A DNA stretch of 64,000 bases from assembly GCF_000423705.1 (NCBI RefSeq), contig NZ_KE384083.1:748462-812461 (forward strand), written 5' to 3'. The stretch is from Stappia stellulata DSM 5886 (GTDB lineage Bacteria > Pseudomonadota > Alphaproteobacteria > Rhizobiales > Stappiaceae). The position numbers and the translations under genes were made by a program. The stretch's first letter is position 1; each line of letters begins with the position of its first letter. The notes under the pieces are model-generated. The model worked only from the letters and a program-made list of their open reading frames with translations. It searched no databases and was not told where the DNA came from. Shown here piece after piece: positions 17,559 through 26,666 of the stretch.

Positions 17559-19022
17559 ATGCGCGCGCAACCCGCAGCCTCCCATTTCATCAACGGCAAG
17601 CCGTGCGAAGATGCCGCCGGCGCCGTGCTTGAAAGCCGCTACCCGGCGACCGGCGAGGTGATCGCCAGCCTGCGCGCGGCAACGCCGGAAACGGTGAACG
17701 CCGCCGTCGCCGCCGCGCGTTCCGGCTTCAAGGTCTGGGCCGCCACACCACCCGTGGAACGCGGTCGCGTGCTGCGCCGGGCCGCCGACATCCTGCGCGA
17801 GCGCAACCGCGCGCTTTCGGAACTGGAAACACTCGACACCGGCAAGCCCTTGCAGGAAACGCTTGTGGCCGACGCCGCCTCCGGCGCAGACTGCCTGGAA
17901 TACTATGGCGGACTGACGGCGACGCTGACCGGCGAGCACATCGATCTTGGCGGTTCCTTCGCCTACACGCGCCGCGAGCCGCTCGGCGTCGTCGGCGCCA
18001 TCGGCGCCTGGAATTACCCGATGCAGATCGCCTGCTGGAAGGCCGCGCCCGCGCTTGCCTGCGGCAATGCGGTGGTGTTCAAGCCCTCCGAGGTCACGCC
18101 GCTCTCGGCCTTGAAACTCGCCGAGATCTTCAAGGAGGCCGGCCTGCCCGACGGGGTCTTCAACGTGGTGCAGGGATTTGGCGAGACCGGCGCGCATCTC
18201 GTCTCCCATCCCGACGTCGCCAAGGTGTCGCTGACGGGGTCGGTTCCGACCGGCAAGCGCGTTGCGGCAACGGCCGCCGAAACCCTCAAGCACGCCACGC
18301 TGGAACTGGGCGGCAAGTCACCGCTGATCGTCTTCGACGACGCGGATGTGGACAACGCCGTCTCCGCCGCGATCAACGCCAACTTCTATTCCAGCGGCCA
18401 GATCTGCTCCAACGGCACCCGCGTCTTCGTGCAAAAGGGCATCAAGGACGCCTTCCTGACCCGGCTCGCCGAGCGCACGGCGAACGCGCGCCTGGGCGAC
18501 CCGATGGACGAGAGCATCGACACAGGTCCGCTGGTGTCGCAGTCCCAGCTCGACAAGGTGATGGCCTATGTCGACAAGGGCGTCGCGGAAGGCGCGCGAC
18601 TGGTGTGCGGCGGCAAGCGGGCGAGCGTCGACGGCCTCCCCGATGGTCTCTTCGTCGAGCCGACCGTCTTTGCCGATGTCGTCGATCACATGACGATCGC
18701 GCGCGAGGAGATCTTCGGCCCCGTGATGTGCGTGCTCGATTTCGAGACCGAAGACGAGGCCGTCGCGCGTGCCAACGCCACCGAGTTCGGCCTTGCCGCC
18801 GGCGTCTTCACCCGCGACCTGCAGCGCGGCCACCGGGTGATCGCCGCACTTCACGCCGGCACCTGCTGGATCAACACCTACAACCTGACGCCGGTGGAAA
18901 TGCCCTTTGGCGGCTACAAGATGTCCGGCATCGGCCGCGAAAACGGCCATGCGGCGATTGCCCACTACAGCCAGATCAAGTCGGTCTATGTGGAAATGGG
19001 CGACGTCGAAAGCGCGTACTAG
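17559..19022 (+). CDS. betB: Betaine-aldehyde dehydrogenase
   Basis: This 487-aa NAD-dependent aldehyde dehydrogenase makes glycine betaine, the osmoprotectant. The general base is Glu249 in LELGGKSPL and the nucleophile is Cys283 in [13 protein letters not shown], both at BetB spacing; [18 protein letters not shown] is the cofactor-binding helix region. AAGGAGA precedes the ATG by 8 bases. It lies 40 bp after betA in the order betI-betA-betB. No betC (choline sulfatase) is present here. Confidence 0.97.
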   Translation: MRAQPAASHFINGKPCEDAAGAVLESRYPATGEVIASLRAATPETVNAAVAAARSGFKVWAATPPVERGRVLRRAADILRERNRALSELETLDTGKPLQETLVADAASGADCLEYYGGLTATLTGEHIDLGGSFAYTRREPLGVVGAIGAWNYPMQIACWKAAPALACGNAVVFKPSEVTPLSALKLAEIFKEAGLPDGVFNVVQGFGETGAHLVSHPDVAKVSLTGSVPTGKRVAATAAETLKHATLELGGKSPLIVFDDADVDNAVSAAINANFYSSGQICSNGTRVFVQKGIKDAFLTRLAERTANARLGDPMDESIDTGPLVSQSQLDKVMAYVDKGVAEGARLVCGGKRASVDGLPDGLFVEPTVFADVVDHMTIAREEIFGPVMCVLDFETEDEAVARANATEFGLAAGVFTRDLQRGHRVIAALHAGTCWINTYNLTPVEMPFGGYKMSGIGRENGHAAIAHYSQIKSVYVEMGDVESAY

Positions 19023-19457
19023 AAGGCGGCCGTCTGTCTGGCGGCGCAGGGTTCTGACAAGGGGAAGGTGTCTCCCGCGTCATACCGGGCAAGGCGTGAG
19101 CCGCGACCCGGTAGCGGGGAGCCATGAGCCTGTGTCTTGCAGAGAGACACCCACACATTTCAGTGCCTCTCCGACCCGGGTTTTTCCTTGCACGGCGTCA
19201 GGGGTGACGATTTTTGAGAGTATGTCATCCCTCGCCCCCGGTTCGGCGGCGGGTCACCTGCCGCTGTCGAGCCCCTCATCGAGACCGATCCACGCGAAGG
19301 CGTCGCGCCGTCGTGGCAGACCGTCACCTCGCGCTTGCGGGTCACGAGAACGGGACGGTCCGGTTTTGAGGCCAGCATATGCAGGCACGCGATAGAGCGT
19401 GACATGCCGCGTTCGGTTATGCTGGTTTGTCCTGGACACACCAACGGGGAGATCCAA
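19023..19457. other. 435-bp intergenic region with repeat-like sequence
   Basis: This holds a REP-like palindrome at 19083-19113 and further short GC-rich inverted segments. There is no credible gene: frames on both strands are open but rich in Arg and Pro, with no family pattern. Confidence 0.5.
19083..19113. repeat. REP-like extragenic palindrome
   Basis: TACCGGG (19083-19089) and CCCGGTA (19107-19113) pair around a 17-nt middle that contains a further GGC/GCC pairing. Imperfect palindromes with the CCGGTA core are common between genes in alphaproteobacteria. No second copy was seen in this window. Confidence 0.45.
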
Positions 19458-20255
19458 ATGGCCGAACACCGATCACCAATCGGGATTGTCGGAGGCTCCG
19501 GCATGCTCGGGAGCGCGATTGCCCAAGCCTTGCTGAAGAGCGGGATCGTCGAGGCCGGAGACCTGTGGATCTCCAATACGCGCGGCGCATTGCCCGACGC
19601 CGACGCCCTTCCCGGTGTTCAGGTGACAAGCGACAACGATGCGCTGGCCGACGTCTGCGACACGGTGATCCTGTCGGTTCCCCCGTCGGCGGCCGCCAGC
19701 CTTCGGATCGCGGCCTCGAACCGTCTGGTGATCTCGGTCATGGCCGGTGTCACGCTGGCGGGATTGCAGGGGATCACGGGTGCGGAACGCAGCGTGCGGG
19801 CAATGAGCAGCCCGGCCGCGGCCTTCCGCGCCGCCTACAGCCCCTGGATGGCGTCGCCCGGCGTAACGGCGGCCGATCGAGCCCGCGTGACGGACATCTT
19901 CGGGGCATGCGGCCTGACCGACGAGATCCACGACGAGGCGCTGTTCGATCATTTCACCGCGATGACAGGCCCCGTTCCGGGCTTTGTCGCCTTCTTCGCC
20001 GACTGCATGGTCGAACACGCGGAGAAATCCGGGATTCCGCCCGATATCGCCGAACGCGCCATCCGGCAACTGTTTCTGTCGGCCGGCGCGATGCTGTCGC
20101 AGGGCGAGGCGTCTCCGGGCGACCACGTCACGTCAATGATCGACTACGCGGGCACCACAGCGGCGGGACTTGTCTCGATGCGCGATTCCCCCATCGCCGC
20201 ATCCATCGCAGAAGGACTGGATGCGGCGGCGCGCCAGGCGCGGTCCATGGGCTGA
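19458..20255 (+). CDS. proC: Pyrroline-5-carboxylate reductase-family protein
   Basis: This 265-aa ProC-type dehydrogenase would reduce 1-pyrroline-5-carboxylate to proline with NAD(P)H. An N-terminal Rossmann motif is seen (IGIVGGSGMLGSAIAQAL), then VILSVPPSAAASL, and the C-terminal dimer helices including HVTSMIDYAGTTAAGL. Sequence around the usual PNTPA segment is altered (VRAMSSPAAAF), so it may be a divergent paralogue rather than the main proline enzyme. GGGGAGA precedes ATG 19458. Confidence 0.75.
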   Translation: MAEHRSPIGIVGGSGMLGSAIAQALLKSGIVEAGDLWISNTRGALPDADALPGVQVTSDNDALADVCDTVILSVPPSAAASLRIAASNRLVISVMAGVTLAGLQGITGAERSVRAMSSPAAAFRAAYSPWMASPGVTAADRARVTDIFGACGLTDEIHDEALFDHFTAMTGPVPGFVAFFADCMVEHAEKSGIPPDIAERAIRQLFLSAGAMLSQGEASPGDHVTSMIDYAGTTAAGLVSMRDSPIAASIAEGLDAAARQARSMG

Positions 20256-20282
20256 GCGGGCGCTGGCCCGGCCGACGCCCGC
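20256..20282. terminator. Hairpin between convergent proC-like gene and pyrD
   Basis: The arms GCGGGCG (20256-20262) and CGCCCGC (20276-20282) have a GC-rich loop that can pair further. It fills the 30-bp gap between the two 3' ends. There is no T tract, so termination strength is uncertain. Confidence 0.4.
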
Positions 20283-20285
20283 GCC

Positions 20286-21392
20286 TCAGCCCTCGCTGTC
20301 CGGGTCGATCCGGGCCCAGGCGTCGGTGTTGGTGCCCACCGCCGCGCTCAGGGACGACAGGCCGTGACGGTCGAGGCAGTGCGACAGATGGCGCAGGACC
20401 TTCGGCACCAGACCGGGGCCTTCATAGACCATGCCGGTGTAAAGCTGGATCAGACTGGCACCGGCGGTGATCTTGGTCCAGGCGCTCTCGCCGCTGTCGA
20501 TCCCGCCAACGCCGACGATCGGAAGCTCCGGGCCGACGCGCTGGCGCATGCGCGCAAGCGCGACGGTCGCGCGGCGAAACAGCGGCCGCCCCGACAGGCC
20601 GCCGGTCTCGGCAGCCCCCGCACGGTCCGTCAGGCCATTGCGAGCAAGCGTCGTGTTCGACACGATCAGCCCGTCGACGCGCGCGGCCAGAACCTCGGCG
20701 GCGATATCATCCAGCCCCGCTTCGTCGACATCCGGCGCGATCTTGAGAAACACCGGCACCGCCCGTCCGTGACGCTCGGAAGCCGCATCGCGCGCCTCCA
20801 TCACCCTGGAGAGAAGTTCGGCAAGGGCCGCGCGCGCCTGCAGGTCCCTGAGACCCGGCGTGTTCGGCGAGGAGATGTTGACGGTGAAAAAGGACGCAAG
20901 ATCGGCGAAGGCCTCGATGCCGGCGGTGTAGTCCGCGGCGCGGTCGTCGGTGTCCTTGTTGGCGCCGACATTGACCCCGACGATGCCGCCGCGATGCTTG
21001 CGCGCCTCGAGCCGGCCCCGCAGGGCCGCATGGCCCTCGTTGTTGAAGCCGAGCCGGTTGACCACACCCTTGTCCGCCACCAGACGGAAGACGCGCGGCT
21101 TGGGGTTGCCCGCCTGGGGGCGCGGGGTGACCGTGCCGGCCTCGGTGAAGCCGAAGCCCAGCCGCAAAAGCGCATCCGGCACCTCGCCGTTCTTGTCGAA
21201 GCCGGCGGCCATGCCAAGCGGATTGGGAAACGTCAGATCGGCGACCTTCACGCTCAGCCGCCCGTCCTGCGGGACCCGGCAAGCCGGCACCGCGCCGGAG
21301 GCGAGCGCCTTCACCGTCATCGCGTGGGCGGCTTCCGCGTCCAGCATGAAGAGCGCACGCCGGGCGGCCCCGTCGACCAGATCGCGCAGCAT
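20286..21392 (-). CDS. pyrD: Dihydroorotate dehydrogenase (quinone), class 2
   Basis: This 368-aa FMN enzyme oxidises dihydroorotate to orotate in pyrimidine synthesis, feeding electrons to quinone at the membrane. The catalytic Ser of class 2 enzymes lies in VNISSPNTPGLRDLQ. FMN-contact motifs NPLGMAAGFDKNGE, TVTPRPQAGNPKPR and GVGGIDSGESAWTKI are intact. GGAGG lies seven bases before ATG 21392, and that start shares its first base with the stop of the upstream DUF952 gene, so the two are translationally coupled. Confidence 0.96.
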   Translation of the reverse strand: MLRDLVDGAARRALFMLDAEAAHAMTVKALASGAVPACRVPQDGRLSVKVADLTFPNPLGMAAGFDKNGEVPDALLRLGFGFTEAGTVTPRPQAGNPKPRVFRLVADKGVVNRLGFNNEGHAALRGRLEARKHRGGIVGVNVGANKDTDDRAADYTAGIEAFADLASFFTVNISSPNTPGLRDLQARAALAELLSRVMEARDAASERHGRAVPVFLKIAPDVDEAGLDDIAAEVLAARVDGLIVSNTTLARNGLTDRAGAAETGGLSGRPLFRRATVALARMRQRVGPELPIVGVGGIDSGESAWTKITAGASLIQLYTGMVYEGPGLVPKVLRHLSHCLDRHGLSSLSAAVGTNTDAWARIDPDSEG

Positions 21393-21733
21393 CACACATC
21401 CTCCGGGAAGCGGTGTACGCCGTCGGCGCCCAGCGGCAGCGGCTTGGCCCAGACGACCGCCGACATCGGCAGCTCGGCATAAAGATGCGGAAACAGCGCG
21501 CCACCGCGCGACGGTTCCCACTTGAGCGCCTCGCCCAGCGCCCCGGTCTCGACCGCGATCAGCAGCAAATCCGTTTGACCGTGGAAATGTTTGGCCGCCG
21601 TCTCGCGCAGCTGGTCGGCGGCGGAAAAATGGATGAACCCGTCGGCGAGATCGACCGGCGCGCCCGTATAGACCCCGGCCGCTTCCGCCGCGCGCCAGTC
21701 GCTTTCGGGAGAGATCTTGTAAATCAGGGACAT
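21392..21733 (-). CDS. DUF952-domain protein
   Basis: This 113-aa protein matches DUF952: MSLIYKISPESDW at the start, then DGFIHFSAADQLRETAAKHF, and LYAELPMSAVVWAKPL. The fold is related to ADP-ribose-binding/transferase-like proteins, but no activity is established. Its stop overlaps the pyrD start, a pairing common in rhizobial genomes, so it may be an accessory to nucleotide metabolism (inference). Confidence 0.88.
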   Translation of the reverse strand: MSLIYKISPESDWRAAEAAGVYTGAPVDLADGFIHFSAADQLRETAAKHFHGQTDLLLIAVETGALGEALKWEPSRGGALFPHLYAELPMSAVVWAKPLPLGADGVHRFPEDV

Positions 21734-21922
21734 GACCGGCGCACCTTCGACGTTTCTGCGGATTTCGTCCGCCCGCAATAAAGCCGGCACGTCCGCAAGA
21801 CAAGGGAAAGCGCGTGTCGCGGGGTGGCACTTTGTCCGGTTTAGGAATATATACCGTAGCGGGGATATCCGTTCTGGAGGGACGCAGGGCACAAAGGTGC
21901 CACCAAGACGCGGGGCCGCAAG

Positions 21923-22591
21923 ATGCTGTCGCATAAAAGCGTATGGACCGCCATCGACCGGCTCGCCCGCGACCATGGCCTGTCTTCATCCGGCCTGGCG
22001 CGGCGCGCGGGGCTCGACCCGACCACCTTCAATCCGTCCAAGCGCATGGCGTCGGACGGGCGCCCACGCTGGCCGTCGATGGAATCGATTTCCAAGATCC
22101 TCTTCGCGACAGGGGCCAGCTTTTCGGAGTTCGTCGACCTCCTCGAACACCGCACCGACCACCTGCCAATCGCCTCCAACGCCCGGCGTGACGACGACGC
22201 CCTGCCCCTTCCCGGGGGCCTGTCCCACGCCAATGCCCTCGCCCACCCCTCCAGCGGCTTTTTTCATGACGGAGGCTACCCGGAATTGACCGACTGGCCC
22301 GTTGCAGCGCCCGACGTCCCCGCGCGGGACACCGCCATTCGCGTTTGCGGCGACGCCCTGTTGCCGTTCTACAGGGATGGCGACATCGTCGTCGTCTCGC
22401 CGGCCGCCCGCATTCGCAAGGGCGACCGTGTGATGCTGCGCCTGACTGACGGAACGCTGCTCGCCCATGTCTACGAACGCCGCACACGCGCGCGCATCGA
22501 CGTTCGCTCGCTGCTGGAGGACCCGGAGATTCTCAGCTACGCCGGCCCCGAGGTCGATTGGGTGGCGCGAATCATCTGGGCAAGCCAGTGA
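21923..22591 (+). CDS. XRE/S24-fold transcriptional regulator lacking protease residues
   Basis: This 222-aa protein has an N-terminal helix-turn-helix (GLSSSGLARRAGLDPTTFN) and a C-terminal LexA/C2-repressor-type S24 domain. In active S24 proteins a Ser lies in GDSM and a Lys about 38 residues later. Here these positions are Ala145 (CGDALLPFYRDGD) and His182 (GTLLAHVY). Self-cleavage therefore looks impossible, although the dimer fold (DIVVVSPAARIRKGDRVML) is kept. It probably acts as a repressor with another signal input. Its stop overlaps the GTG start of the next gene (GTGA). Confidence 0.85.
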   Translation: MLSHKSVWTAIDRLARDHGLSSSGLARRAGLDPTTFNPSKRMASDGRPRWPSMESISKILFATGASFSEFVDLLEHRTDHLPIASNARRDDDALPLPGGLSHANALAHPSSGFFHDGGYPELTDWPVAAPDVPARDTAIRVCGDALLPFYRDGDIVVVSPAARIRKGDRVMLRLTDGTLLAHVYERRTRARIDVRSLLEDPEILSYAGPEVDWVARIIWASQ

Positions 22592-23589
22592 GCCGCGCCT
22601 CGACCTGGCGGATGCGGATCGGCGCGATGGCGCTGGGTCTGGCCGGACTGGCAGGTGCCGTCACGTTGCTGGCGGGCGACGATCTGCCGTTGGACAATCG
22701 GGCCACGCCGGCCGTGCCCCCCGAAAGCGCCTCCCCGGAGGTTGAGGTTGCGGACCGCTCCGCCCCGGCGCCCGCGCGCACGGAACCGCCGGCCCAGCCG
22801 CTTGCCCTTCCAGACGCGCCGCTTCCCGATACGATCCGCAATGTGACACCGGCCGACATCCTGCCGCCGCCGCCGGTGCAGGGACCACTGAAGCGGGTCG
22901 AGGCAAAGCTGCCGGAACAGCCGAAGGTCGAGGTTCCGGACGACCTGACCTTTCGCCGTCCGCTGGTGCTGGATGCCGGCACATTGCGCCACAAGACGCT
23001 GACCATCCGCCTCGCCGGTCTCGACGCGCCGGCGGTCTCGGAAACCTGCCCCTCCCGGCTTGGCGGATCCTGGCCCTGCGGTCGGCGGGCCCGCACGGCG
23101 CTGCGCGCCTTCGTGCGGCGGCGCGCCATCACCTGCGACCAGATATCCGAGGTCGCGCCGGGGCTCATCGCCGCGCAATGCCGCCGCCAGGATACGGATC
23201 TCAGCGACTGGATGATCGCCCAGGGGTGGGCACGCCCCCAAGAGGACGCGCCGCAGGCCTTGCGCGCGGCGAGCGAGGCCGCGCGAGCGAAGCGCAAGGG
23301 CATCTGGCAGCTCGACTGGCGGGGAGATCTGGACCGGCGACTTTCCACGCAAACACCTGCGCCGACCTTGGAGACGAACGAGCCGTCGCCGCGGGAACCG
23401 GCAGGCGCTGCATCAAGGGACACTGGCGAAGAGAGAGAAACGTCCTTTGAACCGGGCAGCGCGTCGCTTGACGGGCTTCTTGGCGATGTCGAGATCGTGG
23501 ACACGCCCTGGCACCCGGACAGCGGCGAGACCGCCGACGCACCCGATCCGGGCGCAAGCGAGGACGCGCCGGCCGGTTTGCCTCGCTGA
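22588..23589 (+). CDS. Thermonuclease (SNase)-like exported protein
   Basis: This protein of about 333 aa has an N-terminal hydrophobic anchor or signal (RIGAMALGLAGLAGAVTLLAG), a Pro-rich linker, and a staphylococcal-nuclease-like barrel around residues 130-240: LTIRLAGLDAP, then CGRRARTALRAFVRRR, then LSDWMIAQGWARP and AKRKGIWQ. Two Cys pairs suggest a disulfide outside the cytoplasm. The C-terminal 90 residues are acidic, Pro-rich and probably disordered. Whether it retains nuclease activity is unclear. It overlaps the S24-like regulator gene by 4 bp, so both are made together. Confidence 0.75.
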   Translation: MSRASTWRMRIGAMALGLAGLAGAVTLLAGDDLPLDNRATPAVPPESASPEVEVADRSAPAPARTEPPAQPLALPDAPLPDTIRNVTPADILPPPPVQGPLKRVEAKLPEQPKVEVPDDLTFRRPLVLDAGTLRHKTLTIRLAGLDAPAVSETCPSRLGGSWPCGRRARTALRAFVRRRAITCDQISEVAPGLIAAQCRRQDTDLSDWMIAQGWARPQEDAPQALRAASEAARAKRKGIWQLDWRGDLDRRLSTQTPAPTLETNEPSPREPAGAASRDTGEERETSFEPGSASLDGLLGDVEIVDTPWHPDSGETADAPDPGASEDAPAGLPR

Positions 23590-23593
23590 TCGC

Positions 23594-24313
23594 TCAGCGG
23601 CCTGCGTGCATGTGGCTGGCCAGATGCCCAGCCCAGCCTGAAAAACCGGCTTCCGACGGGTGGATGCCGTCATCGCAAAAGGCCCTGGCGGGGAGCCCGC
23701 GCATCGCGGGAATGGCCGTCGCACCACGCTCGCGGCACAGGCATGCCCCGACCGGATCGAGGATCGACATGCGCAGCTTCAGGATCGCCGCCAGATGCTG
23801 CGGCAGCCCGGGGACGTCTGCGGGGTCGAGCATGCGCGACCAGAACAGGCGGCTTTCGGGAAACCGCGCCTTCACCGCATAGATCAGCCCGCCGAACTCC
23901 TTCAGGAAGCGCCGGCGCGTGTGATAGTTCTTCAGGTCGTTGAAGCCGACCGACAAGAGCACATGCGTGTAAGGCACCGGCTCCAGATTATGCACGACAT
24001 GATCGCGCAACATGCCGGCGGTGGCGGAATTGAATCCCGCCGCCCGCCATTCGACCGGCCGGCCGGACTTTTCGCAAAGCGCGTTGGCCAGACAGGGCGC
24101 AAGGCCGTCTTCCTGACGCTTCAAGCCAACGGCGGCAGCCGAGGAATCGCCCAGGACCAGAAGCCTGAGCGGTTCCCCCGCCTTGTCCCCGACACGCCCG
24201 GACACCGGTCCGGGCGGCGGCGGATGGCGATGGGTGCGGGCGCGCACGCGCGTGCCCTCGACCGCATAAAGCGGCAGGGCAAGCCAGCTCAGAGCCGTGG
24301 CGAACGCACCCAT
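23594..24313 (-). CDS. SGNH/GDSL-family hydrolase
   Basis: This 239-aa esterase/lipase-fold protein has block I LLVLGDSSAAAVGL (nucleophile Ser), block II Gly in AAGFNSATAGM, block III SVGFNDLKNY (GxND) and block V FCDDGIHPSEAGF (Asp and His of the triad). A hydrophobic N-terminus (FATALSWLALPLYAV) suggests a membrane anchor or export signal. The substrate is unknown. It lies 56 bp downstream of lysK on the same strand; its 3' end is 4 bp from the convergent nuclease-like gene. Confidence 0.85.
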   Translation of the reverse strand: MGAFATALSWLALPLYAVEGTRVRARTHRHPPPPGPVSGRVGDKAGEPLRLLVLGDSSAAAVGLKRQEDGLAPCLANALCEKSGRPVEWRAAGFNSATAGMLRDHVVHNLEPVPYTHVLLSVGFNDLKNYHTRRRFLKEFGGLIYAVKARFPESRLFWSRMLDPADVPGLPQHLAAILKLRMSILDPVGACLCRERGATAIPAMRGLPARAFCDDGIHPSEAGFSGWAGHLASHMHAGR

Positions 24314-24369
24314 GCCAGTTCCTCTGTGTCCGAACGGACCTTGTGTCCGGACGGGTTTTCCCGGCGGCG

Positions 24370-26034
24370 TCAGGCCGCCGACAATTCGCCGGACAGCGCC
24401 TTGGCGATCAGCCCCCGTGTTTCATCGATGCCGTAGAGTGCAACGAAGGAACCGAACCGCGGTCCGCGCTCCTGCCCGAGCAGCAGCTTGTAGAGTGCGG
24501 AGAACCACGCAACGGACACGCCCGGCCCGCCGTCCGGGCTTTTCTTCTTCTCGTCCTGATAGCGCTCGATCCCGCGCGCCACATCGAGAACCGCGTCCTG
24601 AATGGTCGCGGCATCCGCATCCGCCGGCAGGGCCGCGAGCTTTTCATCGAGCGCGGCAAGCGCCTCGCGTTCCGTCTCGTCGGGGGCATGGAAGGTCTTC
24701 GCCGGCTTCACGAAGTCCTCGAAGTAGCGGATCGCGTAGCCCACCAGTTCGTCGAGCTTGGGGTGGGTCGTGGCTGTGACACCCGGTGCATAGCGCGAGA
24801 TGAACGCCCAGAGCACATCCTTGTTCAGCGCATTGGAGGCGGACACGAGGTTGAGCAGCATCGAGAAGGGCACCGGCATGTCGACCGCCGGCGGGTTGCC
24901 GGAATGGATGTGCCAGACCGGATTTCCCAGTTGCTGCTCGACCGGCATGTCCGGGTACTTCTGCGCGAAGGTGAAATACTCGTCGACGGTCTTCGGGATG
25001 ATGTCGAAGTACAGCTTCTTGGCCGTCTTCGGCTTGCTGTACATGTAGAGCGACAGGCTTTCCGGCGAGGCATAGGCCAGCCAGTCGTCGATGGTCAGGC
25101 CGTTGCCCTTCGACTTGGAGATCTTCTGGCCGTTCTCATCCAGGAAGAGCTCGTAGTTGAAGCCCTCCGGCGGCGGACCGCCCAGAACCTTGCAGATCTT
25201 CGACGCCAGCGTGACGCTGTCGATCAGGTCCTTGCCGGCCATCTCGTAGTCGACGCCGAGCGCGAACCAGCGCAGCGCCCAGTCGGCCTTCCACTGGCAC
25301 TTGACGCGACCGCCGGTGACCGGCGTCTCGACCTTCTCGCCCGTCTCCGGGTCGATATAGACGATGGTGCCCTTCGCGACATTGCGCTCCACGGTCGGCA
25401 CCTGAAGCACCGCGCCCGTGCGCGGACACACCGGCAGGAACGGCGAATAGGTTTCCTGACGCTCGGGACCAAGTGTCGGCAGGATGATGTCCTTGATCTT
25501 GTCGTAGACGGCGAGCATGCGCAAAAGCGCCTCGTCGAAACGGCCCGAGGTGTAATAGTCGGTCGCCGAGGCAAACTCGTACTCGAAGCCGAACTGGTCG
25601 AGAAAGGCGCGAAGCCGCGCATTGTTGTGATGCGCGAAACTTTCATGACCGGCATCGAAGGGATCAGGCACGCGCGTCAACGGCTGACCGATAAAGCGCT
25701 GCATCTCCTCGCGGTTCGGCACGTTCTCCGGCACCTTGCGCAATCCGTCCATGTCGTCGGAAAAGCACAGGAGCCGGGTCGGCACCTTGTCCTCGGTCAG
25801 CAGGCGGAAGGCGGTGCGCACCATGGTGGTGCGCGCGACCTCGCCGAAGGTGCCGATATGCGGCAACCCGGACGGGCCGTAGCCCGTCTCGAACAACACC
25901 GGCCGGTCGGCGCCGCGCGCCTCGACCCGTTTCAGCAGCTTTCGCGCCTCCTCGAACGGCCAGGCTTTTGACGCCATGGCCGCGTCTCTCGTGGTGGGGG
26001 AGAGGTCAAGCGCGGGCAACGAAACTGAGGTCAT
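24370..26034 (-). CDS. lysK: Lysyl-tRNA synthetase, class I
   Basis: This 554-aa enzyme charges tRNA-Lys. It is the archaeal-type class I form that replaces the usual class II LysS in most alphaproteobacteria. The HIGH signature appears as [16 protein letters not shown] and KMSKS as [14 protein letters not shown] 26034 is chosen because the frame upstream shows no family similarity; ATG 25978 ([14 protein letters not shown]) is a possible shorter start. No clear ribosome-binding site distinguishes them. Confidence 0.95.
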   Translation of the reverse strand: MTSVSLPALDLSPTTRDAAMASKAWPFEEARKLLKRVEARGADRPVLFETGYGPSGLPHIGTFGEVARTTMVRTAFRLLTEDKVPTRLLCFSDDMDGLRKVPENVPNREEMQRFIGQPLTRVPDPFDAGHESFAHHNNARLRAFLDQFGFEYEFASATDYYTSGRFDEALLRMLAVYDKIKDIILPTLGPERQETYSPFLPVCPRTGAVLQVPTVERNVAKGTIVYIDPETGEKVETPVTGGRVKCQWKADWALRWFALGVDYEMAGKDLIDSVTLASKICKVLGGPPPEGFNYELFLDENGQKISKSKGNGLTIDDWLAYASPESLSLYMYSKPKTAKKLYFDIIPKTVDEYFTFAQKYPDMPVEQQLGNPVWHIHSGNPPAVDMPVPFSMLLNLVSASNALNKDVLWAFISRYAPGVTATTHPKLDELVGYAIRYFEDFVKPAKTFHAPDETEREALAALDEKLAALPADADAATIQDAVLDVARGIERYQDEKKKSPDGGPGVSVAWFSALYKLLLGQERGPRFGSFVALYGIDETRGLIAKALSGELSAA

Positions 26035-26252
26035 GATCGGACCATTGCTGTTGATGGATGGAAAACGGCCGCCTGCGGATGATCTTGCGCGCAAACGGCG
26101 GGCGGACACTAATGGATGCGCTGCACAAACGGAACAGGGTCGCGGCAAAAAAGCCCGCTTCCCGGCCGACTGCATTTCACGCCTTGCGCTGCTTCCGCCA
26201 TGGCTTTAGGCACTTTGACAGGACAGACGACGACAAAAGGGTCGCACAGCCG

Positions 26253-26666
26253 ATGAGCGAACAGGTTTCACTTCAAGAAGCGCTGATCTATGTGATGGTG
26301 ATGATCTCCGCCGCCGACAGCAGCATGACCGACCAGGAACTGCACTCGATGGGCGAGGTCGTGAAAACACTGCCCGTCTTCGCCGGCTTCGATCAGGAGC
26401 GGCTGGTGCCGGTCGCCCAGGATTGCGGCAACCGCCTTCAGGCGGAAAACGGCATGATGGACACCTTCGCGCTGATCGCCGCGAGCGTTCCGCCGAGCCA
26501 CCGCGACACGGCCTATGCACTGGCTGTCGATGTCGCCGTCGCGGATCTTTCCGTTCAGCAGGAGGAATTGCGGCTGCTGCAGGTGCTGCGCGACACGCTC
26601 GGTCTGGACAAGCTGACGGTCGCGGCCATCGAACGCGGCGCGCAGGCCCGCTACCGCGCGATCTGA
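26253..26666 (+). CDS. TerB-like tellurite-resistance-family protein
   Basis: This 137-aa, all-helical, acidic protein has the TerB/DjlA-N pattern: EALIYVMVMISAADSSMTDQEL near the N-terminus and a second copy of the motif at YALAVDVAVADLSVQQEELRLL, each with acidic residues after a small-residue helix. TerB-like proteins bind metal and associate with membranes; the function here is unknown. Its last 16 bases overlap the end of the convergent GGDEF/EAL gene. Confidence 0.82.
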   Translation: MSEQVSLQEALIYVMVMISAADSSMTDQELHSMGEVVKTLPVFAGFDQERLVPVAQDCGNRLQAENGMMDTFALIAASVPPSHRDTAYALAVDVAVADLSVQQEELRLLQVLRDTLGLDKLTVAAIERGAQARYRAI

